The notes beneath the pieces are model-generated. The model was not told where the DNA came from. It was given only the letters and a program-made list of their open reading frames with translations, and did not search any database. A stretch of 64,000 nt of DNA from positions 62,001-126,000 of the forward strand of contig NW_023501049.1 in NCBI RefSeq assembly GCF_014066305.1, given 5' to 3'. The number at the start of each line of letters is the position of its first letter. Position 1 is the stretch's first letter. Shown here in pieces: positions 11,567 to 22,897 of this stretch. Both the position numbers and the translations under genes were made by a program. Origin of the DNA: Letharia columbiana (lineage: Eukaryota > Ascomycota > Lecanoromycetes > Lecanorales > Parmeliaceae).

Positions 11567-12125
11567 CGGTGTGGTGTGTATGATGTGTTGTGAGGTGGCT
11601 TAAAAAGTGGCAATGGAAGCAGTTCAGTTTCCTCAAAGAAAGGAAAAAGAGGAAGAGGAGAACCAAAAAGGAGGGTTTTCTGTCCTTGCATGCTTCCTCT
11701 AATCATGAAGAATGGATTTCTAGGTTCGAGAACCAGAATCGAAGTGAAGACAAGCAGATCTTCGCCCCTCAAAGACTGCCACTGTTCTCAGATAGCCTCT
11801 GAACAGTACCAACAATGGTTGAACAAAGGAAGGAATGTTTGCGACATGCCTCAAACATCGATGTACGTATCTAATTCCATCGCAACTGATTCGCGCGGTA
11901 TTTCCCGGCCTCCTTCGTACCTGCAATCCTACAGTCCTGAAGTCCTGCTGCATGCATGCATGACGCCACTCTGCGTTTTACTCCCTAGCTCAGCCTCACA
12001 GGTTTCATGATTAGGACTTTACTGCCTTTATAGCTTTCCCACAAGTTTCTGTTCATCTTGATATACCTTTACTACTCTCACACCAAGAGGATTCAAGAAG
12101 TACGCAGACTACCACATTCACTCCA
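11567..12125. other. boundary and upstream region of the PTH11-type gene
   Basis: Normal-composition DNA starts abruptly at 11567. I see no gene in it; short open frames on both strands lack coding character. Pyrimidine-rich sequence just upstream of 12126 is compatible with a fungal promoter. Confidence 0.5.
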
Positions 12126-13683
12126 ATGTCTTTGTCCGACTCTTTCAGTGTACCCAAGGCCAGTTCGAGTACTCATTCCGCCGAACAAGCCCACATACGC
12201 GGTACTGTCGTATTTACGTGGTCCTTGATGCTCATTATCGTTTCTCTTCGCTTCGTGGCACGCCGTCTTTCAAAAGTCGGTCTCTGGTATGATGACTGGC
12301 TTATAATACCAGCCACTGTATGCCTATCCTAGATTTCATATCTCCTCCTGCCTGTCAAAAGTAAGGGCACAAGAGTTGAATCAGTGTGCTTATTAGCTTT
12401 CCGCCACGACATGCTTTGCCTCTGCCATCTGGAGTGAGTGACCTAGTCACGTCATCCTTGGCTCCATGAGCAGCCCCAAGCTTACACTTACGCCTAATCA
12501 ACAGTGACACAGCATGGGCTGGGCCAGAACGTCTACATCCTGTCACCAAACCAATTAGATACATTCTTGAAGGGCATGTTTATTTCGGAGATTGGTTGGC
12601 CTATCTCCATTTGCATGGTCAAATGTTCTATTCTAGCTTTCTATTGGCGTCTCTTCAGCAGTTATGGTCGATCATTCCGAATTAGCGTCTGGGCTTTTCT
12701 TGCGCTGATGGTCAACTGGGGAATCGTTGTGGTGAGTGTCAGTCCCTTGATCAACCTTTAAGCTTAACACAGCGCTCACAAAACTTTTTCGTCCATCTAG
12801 GTAATCGCGACAGTCTTTCAATGTTCACCTAGACATAGACCTTGGAGTGAAGGTCGATGCGTCAACAACACCTATTGGTTCTTTGTTGGCTCCTCGATAC
12901 CGCACATCATCACCGACATAGCCTTGATCAGTCTCCCAATGCCACTGATCTGGAAACTCCAAATGCGTCGATCACAAAAAGCAATCTTGAGTTTCATTTT
13001 TGGTTTGGGCGGCTTGTAGGTTTCTTGATCCCCCCTTTGCTCCCGGAGTAGCTCGACTACGCTCGAGTAAGATAAAAGTGTCCTCGCTGAACCTTGTTCG
13101 AATTGCAGCGTCACGATTGTCGCCATTGTCCGCTTAGTTTATCTCATTAAAGCAGATGCGGAACCCGCGGATGTTACCATCAACCTGTCAAACATTCTCA
13201 TCTGGACAGGTGTCGAGGTTAACATGTCAGTCGTCTGTGGTCAGTACCTTCAACTCATCTGCTGTTCATCGATCGCTTTGGGGGGGTTGTTGGTAAGGAG
13301 AAACACGAAATAGCTAATATTAAGTCGCTTTTCCCCTATTAGCATGTCTTCCGTCCCTCCGCCCAATAGTGGCATTCATCTCCGACAAGTTCAAGCAACT
13401 GTGCAAGCGCAAAAGCACCCACACAAAAGGCTTAAAGCTACTCATGGGCACGTTGAGACCAAGCGATACAGCCACCGTCTTGCCATTATCGAGCAAGAAA
13501 AGCTGGGATGATGGGCATCATCCCATACTGGATTCGTCATTCGTGGTAGAGATGGAGGCAATAGCACCACATTTTGAGGCGAAGGCACCAGGGCGCTGGG
13601 TGTCAGAGGTCGAAGCAGTCGAGCCGGCGGTGGCAATGGGAACTGAAAAGACAGTAGCAGGGATGGGTGAGACATCCGTGTGA
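12126..13683 (+). CDS. PTH11-type rhodopsin-domain integral membrane protein
   Basis: Predicted exons are 12126-12317, 12397-12433, 12505-12731, 12801-13015, 13109-13239 and 13343-13683 (380 residues, every junction in frame). The family consists of seven-helix fungal plasma-membrane proteins, some acting as receptors in surface sensing. Signatures visible are a first helix at residues 28-44, the motif WYDDWLI at 54-60, HGLGQNVYILSP after the microexon, a GRCVNNTYW loop, ITDIALISLPMPLIWKLQM, and CACLPSLRPIVAF near the last helix. The C-terminal tail of about 100 residues is hydrophilic. The 37-base second exon was required to keep frame and supplies LSATTCFASAIW. Donors are mostly GTGAGT-like. 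It sits only 560 bases from the transposon block, yet I see no stop codons or RIP damage. The ligand is unknown. Confidence 0.8.
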
Positions 13684-14852
13684 TGGTGATACAGTGTTCC
13701 CTAAAGGAACATGCCTGGTACACAGCTACTGATTGGGAAGCCATCGACAACTCGCCCAACGCGGTCCATTTTAAAAGGGATACGAAGAGTGAATGGGCCC
13801 ACTACCTAGTGACGGAACTGATTTCAGAACCTGGAGCTCATTGCCATGGACCAGAAATCCGCCAAAGAAATCAGCCTGCTTTGCGTCAACTTTGAAGCTC
13901 GTGTGTAGTGTGCTCTACTTGATCTATGGCTGCGCAACTTTACTGGCTCATGTGTGTCCACATCCCGGTCTTCTCTACTCGATGAATCCCGGCTACAATT
14001 CACAAGTCTCCTTTGTTCAAGTGACACAGTGAATGGACGGGCTGTCTGCGCTTCACCTCATGCGGACGCTCTCAGTTGACGCAAGCTTTCATTTCACGCT
14101 TTTACAAGATTGTGCACTCCACTTTTTGGTACCAGAACCTTCAACAGACAACGTTCTATTCTTTCGCTATGAGACACGCATTGTTGACATAAATAAATTC
14201 AGTGCTATTTGGGCAATCTTTTCACCGCATAATCTCATGATGACAACTTTCTTTCACGAGGATCGCAGCAAGTGTAGCATTGCTCCTAGAAAATGATTTG
14301 ATGAACTATAAAAATAAGTTCAAATGATGACCTCCTTCGTCAGCTGATTCCAGACTTGATCATGACTGCAAACTCAAGCGGTAATACAAGCGTCACTTTT
14401 TCACGATGCACTATTAACACCGTTGTCGAACGTGATCAAGTATGCAGCAGATCCTTATCTACTAGACTTTATCGTTCAGCGCAGTCAGATCAAAAAGAGT
14501 CCGACATCTCTTCATCCGCCATGGAAGGAGGGGATCTACTGCGGAGGCACTCACCATTGCCGGACGCCAACGTACTTTGCCTGCCTCGTCTACAGAAAAT
14601 ATAATTACCCATCTGACTGCTAGGCTTAGGGGGAATGACAAGAACTCAATCAAATACAGTATGATTCAACATCACCTGAAGGAAGCTAGCACTCAATATA
14701 AAAGAGAGCTAGGGTTTATTCAAGGTTTGTAATAGTCAGCCGAGCGGTGTGGTTTTGCAAGAAGTAAGTCCGCTCAGCGATGCGGAAATCGATGCCTGGG
14801 AGCTTTTTGTGCAAGTTTCTTTCGTATCATACTATCTGGCAGCTGGAGAAGT
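13684..14852. other. no gene recognised
   Basis: Several short open frames, all under 90 codons, none with introns or motifs I can support. Bases 14750-14850 contain a coding-like stretch reading SPLSDAEIDAWELFVQVSF with a stop soon after, possibly the 5' part of the decayed sequence that follows. Confidence 0.4.
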
Positions 14853-16816
14853 ATGAAAGCCTCACGAGCGTCTGACCATGAAAAACCAGACCCTCGCCGT
14901 TGGGAATTTCGTAGGCAGCTCACCTTTGTGCCAGAACTTTTCAACAGCGACTTTGATTCAACAACTCATTCTCTGCAAACATCTATCATCTCTCGAACAC
15001 GCATCAAATATCTCAGTCTCGGTCAGAATTTCGAACAACAAGGCCTACGAGACCCGATCGAAGCGGTTCTACGGATCTCACTGTCGGATGTGTATGAAAT
15101 GCGACATTGCGTTTCGCACATCGAAAGGGAAGGGCCACGGCTGCCCAACGGCGCGAAGATCCAAAGCGTACAAGCCCAACATGACGCAACGGAGAAGAAA
15201 GACGATGCTGGAACTGAGTTTAACGATCTACCGAAAACTGAGAATGTGATGTTGCCGTTCTAGATAGAAAGGTCAGGGACACAATTGTCCGAAACGCAAA
15301 AAGATAGCCAAGGGAGAAGCGAAGGGAAAGGGGACTGAGGCTGGTGCTGGTGCTTCAGCTGAGAAGACAGCGTAAGTACTACTGCCATTCCCGCTTACTG
15401 CCGCTAACGTTTCTAGATCTGCCTGAGCGCAGGCAACATGTATTGGTGAGACCATTTCATCCTACATCCTCCTCCGGTTGAATATTTTCCTCTTTTCAAC
15501 GCTCCGCGATTTCTCCTCTCGCCGCTTGTTTCGCCGCTAAGGAAATACACCAATTTGGAGCAAAATCTCTGCAAGATTGAAGCGTATGCGGCCAGAAACA
15601 TGAAGATGCATAGCAGTGTCTTGGATTTGAGGGGCAAAGCAAAGTATGACGAGCTTCTCGTAGTCATGAGAGCTGAAATCGATTTCGATTCCAGCCATGA
15701 CTTGTTCCATTCTCCCACCTCGTGCACCGGTCAGCCTTCGATCTTCTCGAAGCCTCCGCCCTTCTCTACACTACATTCACCGCCGCGTGGTTTTCGCTAC
15801 AGCCGGGTCGTCAATGGTGGGTTGGTCAGCTGTGGAATACAGCAGTGATTCGAGTCATTTTTTGCAGTTACATTGACTCCCTGTTTTCATCTTTCACGAA
15901 GACTTCTTTCTGAGAAGAAGTTCCAGGTGTTCCCAATTCACCTTTTTTCTTTAATTCTCTACCTGATTTTCGAAGCTGTCTTTTTTTGCAGTACGAGGCT
16001 CTCAACAAGGACAAGATCAATAAGAACCACTACAAGGAGTACCTGGCAATGATCGGTGATAATCTCCAGAGTCTGTCCACAACGAAGCAGCATGACATGA
16101 AGACTGCTACGCATCAGGACCCCCTCACCGCCTCAGCGAGACTTCAGGGAGGGATGGTGCAATCCTGATCTCCAACGCGGTTCCAATCTTATCTCGCCGG
16201 CCTTCTCGAATCAGCTGTCGGATTGTCGAGCTGTCTATGGGATGGTCGTTAGCAGGATCGAAGCACTCACAGCAAACGAAAAGTCATGTCTTGTTGCAAT
16301 CATTGCATACGCCTCGGGTTTTTGAAACGCATTGGTGTGGATTGTGACGTCAGGCATCTATCAGTCCTATGGCCTCGCAATTCAGATGTGTCACCTTGTC
16401 TCAAGCTCAGATGCGACTACACCAGGACTAACTGGATCAAGAACGTGAGACATACTCATTTTCTTGGAAATCCTGGCTCTGGCATAGCCTTTTCCAGAAA
16501 GTGTTTGAATTCGCAAAATCTTCACAAACATCGTCACCTGTCTAGTCCAGCTTGATAAGCAATGGAGTTCGAAAGAGATGGTTTGTTGAGAAGAGCGAGT
16601 CGCAAGGACTGTGCTGATGCGCAGGACAAGCGTACTGGAGAATTAATAAGCGATATAGAGCTAAAGAGGAAGGATAAACAAAAAGCGCTGAAACTCTACG
16701 AGCAACGGAGGATGGTACAGGATCAGGGAGCAGAGATTATAGTAGGCTTCGAGGCCCTTTTGCAGAAGACACAGGAGCTACAGAGGCTGGAGGAGACCTT
16801 GCAAAAAGAAGCGTAG
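14853..16816 (+). other. coding-like but broken sequence, not recognised
   Basis: Several plus-strand segments look protein-coding but cannot be joined into one clean gene: 14853-15263 (136 codons, charged), 15282-15372 (lysine/alanine-rich), 15546-15715 (reading KYTNLEQNLCKIEAYAARN), 15990-16168 (reading NHYKEYLAMIGDNLQSL) and 16562-16816 (84 codons, a strongly charged coiled-coil-like segment ending LQRLEETLQKEA). They change frame repeatedly. I do not recognise the family. It may be one multi-exon gene that has decayed, or a recent degenerate insertion. Confidence 0.35.
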
Positions 16817-16992
16817 TACTGTCCACGATGTATGGCAATACCTCATGCGCTTTGTCTTACATATGTGTGCGCGATTCAACGTGGTGCTGGCTGGGCACGC
16901 GTACACATTGCCCGTCACTTGCATAAGAAACATGCTCGGCTACTGACACCAATCTTGGGCTTTACCCGGCAAATCTGTGTATACCAACACCG

Positions 16993-18063
16993 ATGTATAG
17001 CTTTCGGTCCCCAACTAACTCATCTCCAATATCCAGATCACTGAATTCTCGGAATGCATTCTATCGACATCTCCGTCTACCTTTACGAGTATCTCAACGC
17101 CCCTTCGAACGCGAAAGAAAGTCTGAGGCTCGAATAAGTGATCTCCGTGACAGAGACACGCAAGGCGCCGACAACGGACTGTTACTGACGGTACTTACGT
17201 CAATGAGTACGGTGCAGATGAAGACTGCTGCGACTCTGATGGGGAGAATGACAATCCAACAAAGGGCATCGTCGAGCGTCAAGCAATTGTTTCAAATGCA
17301 AGATTCACTGGCTCCCAATAGTCATCAAAACGGCCACCCCTACACACACATCGTCGAGGCCGTGGGTGGGTCTTACTTCAAGCCCATCCTGGCAGAGACA
17401 AACATAATACGCAAGACTCTTATGGCATTCCGGTACGTGATTACTTTCCTGGGCTATAAACTCTATATTAACTACGAAGTAGGCTCCGATGCGACTAGTG
17501 CTCTGCCAGAGCTTGATAGGACCTTTGATAGAAAGGTTGTCCTGTAGGCACTGCGTGACAAATTACCAGCCGGGCGTGAGGCGGTATGGGGTAGATACAT
17601 TGTCAAAATCGATGCAGAGATTGAGCAAAGACAGGCGGAGGTGCTTCAAGACATCCGTGATATAACGGAGAAGAGCTGGACTGCGGAAGAACGCCGGAAG
17701 TGATGGTCCAAGCCTATTGGTTGTCCGGAGATCGCTGAGTTCCTCGAAACGCTCTGAGAGTACTTGTGGTCGGTTGAAAGCGCATCCGATGTCGCTCATC
17801 TGTACGAATGGAGCGGATTTTTCCAGTCCTGGTTATGGGCTAAATGGCATTATCTCACGGTTACCTCAAAGCAAGAGAAATTCGGCCTTACAGCAGATCG
17901 GACAAATGCGTCTCTTCGCTTGACGTTCACCAAATTTGGACTTGAGACTGGTGATGAGCTCTTTATGAGCGAAGATATATTCCGTCGGTTGGATTACGAT
18001 GCGATCCTCGACTGGCAAAATTCCAAGTCAAACCAAAACATCAGTAACGCGAAAGGATTAAGA
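16993..18063 (+). pseudogene. unrecognised long reading frame with three in-frame stops
   Basis: One plus-strand frame stays coding-like from about 17040 to 18063 but is interrupted by TAG at 17545, TGA at 17701 and TGA at 17755. Readings on both sides of the stops have ordinary protein composition, for example GGSYFKPILAETNIIRKTL before and HLYEWSGFFQSWLWAKWHYL after. All three stops can arise by single C-to-T or G-to-A changes (CAG, CGA or TGG codons), as RIP or decay would give. A following segment at about 18131-18230, reading HALVPASWILRKRKDCLPRP, may be the next exon. I do not recognise the family and assign no function. Confidence 0.45.
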
Positions 18064-20166
18064 GGCTGTAGAGCAGCAAGGTATGGCCAAGGTTTTCTAA
18101 GCTCCTGTCTTTGTTTTCCTTTCCGGCTCAGATCCATGCCCTTGTTCCGGCTTCGTGGATCTTGCGAAAGAGAAAAGACTGTTTGCCTCGTCCAGACTAC
18201 CAACGACCGAAAGTGCATGGTCAGAGGCTGCTGTGAGTTTTGAGCTCATGATACTGAGCGTCAAGCACCAAGCTTCACTATTGCACATGCTCGATTTTTT
18301 CCCCCCTTGTATCTTCATAATTTCCAGCTTCCCAGACTCGTCATTAGCAAGCTACAAGCAAGTCTTGCTCAGCATTCATGTTGCGGAGAGACTGATATGA
18401 TATGATATCTATGATCTGGAGCAACACGACAGTGGCCGCATGACCAAATGGGTCAACATCAGTCCTCTACGATGAACACTACTACCTGGTAGGAATGGAT
18501 CCTCAGACTGATACTTAGGTGTGGGATAACAGCCTGCTGTGGAAATTCGCACGAGATCACAAAGTGGAGCTATTCGTCAGAGGATCTCAGCCGGTGTTCA
18601 AATCTTCGTTTTTTGCCAGGCCGACAAAGAAGCGCGCATTGTTAGACTCAGTGGGATTTGTCCTGCATTCAAGTTCACCTCCTTTCCTTTCAACAAGGAT
18701 CTTTCCGGACCCCAGACAGGTCCTAAAGTCCAAAACCTCACTTCTTTGGTACCACATGATGACAATCATCAGTAAGTTAGTGGTCTCGATTCGAGTACAA
18801 AAGAGTGCACAGTTGTGATGCGAAAGAGCTACACCACTGAAAACGTCCCTAGCTTTTCAAGATCCTGATCGACGACACCCACGCTGGATCAGGTACATGA
18901 GTCTCAGAGCAGGTGCTGTTGGCTCTGCTATGGTGGACCTTCATACCTACTAGCATACTCACACTGTTTTTGCACAGCTCCTCCGACAAGCCACTCTGTT
19001 CGTTGATTTCAACAAGCCCACCTCGAGGCTATTGATGCTGTTTTTGGGAGGCGATTGACCACTCAAATTCTAATAAATTGATCGATGTGTCGGGTACAAA
19101 GGGCATTGTGTTGCGTTGCCGTGGGGCAAGCGTTGCTTTAGAGATGGTTCTGAGACCTCAATAGAGGGAAGACTTCAGGAGTGTGTTACCCATTTGGTTA
19201 TCACCATGCCTAAACTCCAAGTGTTGGCGTACTGAACGAATCATTCACGATACACGCGTCGACGTCTTTCTGAGAACTTAAAACGACGCGGGTACCTGTA
19301 TCCACGACTGCATGAAAAGCAATTCTAGGAGGCCTGAGCGCCTGTGAGGTGTGCCAAACTCGACCATGCCACACCTCACCTGTCGAACAACCTGATGTTC
19401 CCTTCAAAGAGTGGCATCGAAAGCCTCGAGAATGCCAAGCCAGTTGATGTGAGGGCACGCCTGCTTGAGCTCAAGAAGTCTGCCCAATAAGGACTAGTCC
19501 CAATGGAAGTCTAGCCATCAGTCCGTCCATACGACAATTAATGGTCCACCGGTCGTCAACGTCTGTCGTGGCGGAATTTCACGCTCAACATAAGACAAGA
19601 TACGGCTGTGCGAGATGAGCAGGATCGAGTACTCAAGCTCATGGAGGACGGCAAGTGGGAATTCTTAAGCATTTGGCGCGATAGTTGAGATTGTGCAGTC
19701 ATTACATTGCAGCGTATACTGCAACTGGTCCGAACTGATGGGAGCGATTCGCTTGACCATGAAATTTAGATCGGCATCAAAGTTTCTCGTGAATCGCAGC
19801 CTTCTTCCTTGACATTTGACTACAAGCGCCCTTATTGATCCACTCAGTTTTTGAATGTATTCAAAACATCTCAAGGGAGGAACCGGTGGTAGCTCGAGAC
19901 GAACGTACATCTCGACTTCAATCAAGGAAACCCTACCAAGATCCGGTGTATTTCAAACAGTAGTTTATCATACCGCGCCGGCTTCTTCGCGGCATCTCCG
20001 TCTTGCTACGAGACACTCCAATGTCTCAGTTAATCCTGTTGTCTACCGTCCTTTAAAGCTCAATGATGCTCTCGTGAAGTGCTTCAAGGTAGACGATGAG
20101 CCTAACGTTCCCCCTGAGGTTGTGTATTTTCTTTCAAACCTTTCCCACAGCGAGAAGGCTCGGTAG
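18064..20166 (+). other. continued coding-like remnants, not recognised
   Basis: Scattered segments with coding character but frequent stops and frame changes, such as 18539-18775 (78 codons) and 19855-20166 (103 codons, ATG start, serine/threonine-rich). On the minus strand 19665-19925 also reads as a plausible 86-codon peptide, so even the strand is uncertain here. I regard the block as degraded. No known domain is visible. Confidence 0.3.
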
Positions 20167-22897
20167 GCTCGGAGCATATACATTCGCGTTCGTAAGCGAA
20201 CAGAGCTGGTTGCTCCGTGTTCTCTATAATCTTCCAAGCAATACCGGGGTAAAATATCATCTGTGATCAATGCGATGATTCCAGAAAGAGCATAAGTGCT
20301 CTGCCTCTTCGTCTATCTCCTGCAATTCGACTGCTTGAGGTGACAACAGGCGTGGTTCTATTGAGTGGCGTAATCCCTAGCACCCCTCTGCTTGCTGGCT
20401 CTCATGGCAAATAAAGACGAGGGCGTCTTGGTTTTTCTTTGCTTGGGAGAGCTGAGGAAGGAAGAGGCGAGGAAGTGCTATTTGAGAAAGGAACAGGCGA
20501 GTGCTTACCAAGCACCATTGCTACCTACATTGCCCCTGCATATTTAGACTTAGCAAGCTACACTCTACATAGCACTGAATGCCAGTCAATTTGCTACAAT
20601 ATATTGCCTGTGCATACTAGAGTCTTTCAGTTGAACGGACATGACAGGAATGCCGCGAGTACGCACAGCAACTAGCAACCCAAGTCACCCTCATCGTTAT
20701 CAACACGATTTCAGCACAGCTCCTACAGGCTGGTAGAGAGGATTCTTTGCCTACCTTGGGGAGCTATACTGATAATTGCCATGTCATTACTAAGACTCAT
20801 CCTCTTCCACGCTATGAGTTGGAATGGTTCGGGCGTCGCTACTTCCACGATACCACTTCCTTTCTGTGTGAGGAAGGTTTCGCCTGTAGCTGTCGTTACG
20901 GTGTTTAAGCGCGCCTCAGTCTGATCTCATGGTTCTTATCTAACCTTTGATCCCCCGTTTTCACGTCGTTACACTGTGCACGTTCTCTTCTTCATTTCGA
21001 CTCCTACAAACTCAGTTCCCATAGCATTCATCCAATACCAAGCATTCTCGTATAATCGCAGTCTAACATGCCTGTCAATTGGATACCCACCTCCAACGAT
21101 CACTATCACGCCTACCGCAAACAACTCTCTGCCTGACCAAGAGAGGAAAAAGCGTAAAGCTGAATGGGGAATAATGTTCGCAAAGAACGTCGTCAAATAG
21201 CCTCCATCGAAGAAGGACCTCACGGTTGGCAGTCCGTCGAAAGTGACGTTCTAACATCTTTCGAGAAATCAAAGTGTGGTCAAGTGAAAGAGCAACAGTG
21301 ATTTCCAAGTTAGCGTGGCGTGTAAATTATTGGGGGGTTTAATCACGAAGACGGCATTAGCGAGCTGATTAATTAGGAATTCAACATGTGCCATCACCAG
21401 CAAGGAGAGAGGAACGGATAGCCCAACCAAGGATGGCTTCGAACCATGTCCTACTCACTGACACAACAAATCATCCGAGAGGACCTGCAGCATTGACATG
21501 ACACGTATGCTGTCGCCCAGATAAGAAGTATCGTCTTTCTTTCATGTCCAAATTATGCAAAATATATCCAGCCGGGGGACTCCACTTATTTCCAACATGT
21601 CGACATGAATATATCTAGTTACCTGGAAAGCGGACATGGAGCAAACATTATCCAGGGATTCGTGTTGGCCGTCACCGAAACGAAGGATGGATGCACGGAG
21701 ATCATACCAGGGTTCCATAAGCATATTTGGGAGTGATAGGGCGAGGTTCTAAGTCGAGGGAAAGCAACGAACGATCCCATTCACGACCTGGATAAACTCT
21801 GAACATCGGATGACGCCGCGGTTTATGGGAACTCCATAGCCATACCCTATCAGCGGGGAGACATAAGGGTGACGAGGCCGAAGATTCTGCATGGGTCGAC
21901 GCCGAACAAAAGCGGCTCAATCCGTCGGCCAACACTCCGATGATTCGTTGGTGTGCAGAAGGATGGGGAGACCCTGAACGACCTAGCGTCGAACAAATAA
22001 AGCGAGGTTGTCCGGGCTCACCCCAGCCAAGAGGCGCTCAAAGTGACACCCTCGGGCCCGCGGAGCAAAATTTGGTCCAATCCTCTACAGATTCCCCGCC
22101 GGCAGGCGGTTGGACGTGGAGATTTTGCATTCGCGATCAAGAGCAAGGGAAAAAAGCTTGGTAGGATCTCGATTCGATGAGTGATCGGATCGATTTCGTT
22201 CTATTCCAATCAAAGCGCCGCCCGCCAATGGGACCGCAAAAGGAGATCGGTCTTTGGTCCCAAGTCTGGGAGATGAGCGGAAGCAGGGCGGTAAGGCAAA
22301 AGCCAAGACGTAGCCATGAAAGATGAGACACCACGTCAATCCCGTGGAAGGATGCGAGTGATGCTGACGGTGTGTCAGATTCTGTCGAGGAAGCCGGTCA
22401 ACCCAGCCCCGAAGACGATCCCCCGAGTCCCCATCATCTACTCGAGTGCGAAGCCCGTTGGTGCCCGATGATGTGCACCAAGAACGAGTGCTTTGTGGAA
22501 ACGGAAGACTGGGCGAGTAGCCTGATGGCTCTGGGGGAAAGGGAGCAGAGATGAAGGTGTTGAGGGGGGGTGCTGTGGGTTGTTATGGATTAAGCTACCA
22601 GCCTTGTCAGGGTATTGACGATCCTCGTGCTATCGCGAAGAGCGCCTGCTGTCACGCTCGTAGGTCAAGGCGCCCCGCAGGCTTGTCAAGCCCAAATAGA
22701 CATACATGGAGGAAAGTTCAATGCAACCTGTCAAATCTCAGATAGCTTGTACAAAAAGTATGGTGCAACAGAATCTACAAAAGGTTGTAGATACCCGATG
22801 TAAGCCGTGATCTTGAGTATCATGTAAGCAAGCATTCCCAAACGTCGATCCTCATACACCATATATCAAGTCTAATGTATACCAGCCATCGGATACT
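20167..22897. other. no gene recognised
   Basis: About 2.7 kb with only short, frame-poor open stretches on both strands. Composition is normal and not RIP-like. No repeats, tRNA or transposon signatures stood out. It is the 3' flank of the peptidase gene on the minus strand. Confidence 0.45.

Noticed and set aside
21425..21480. T-arm-like sequence ggcttcgaacc suggesting a tRNA
   Set aside because: The arm pairs imperfectly and I could find no matching anticodon and D arms. No tRNA gene was supported anywhere in the window.
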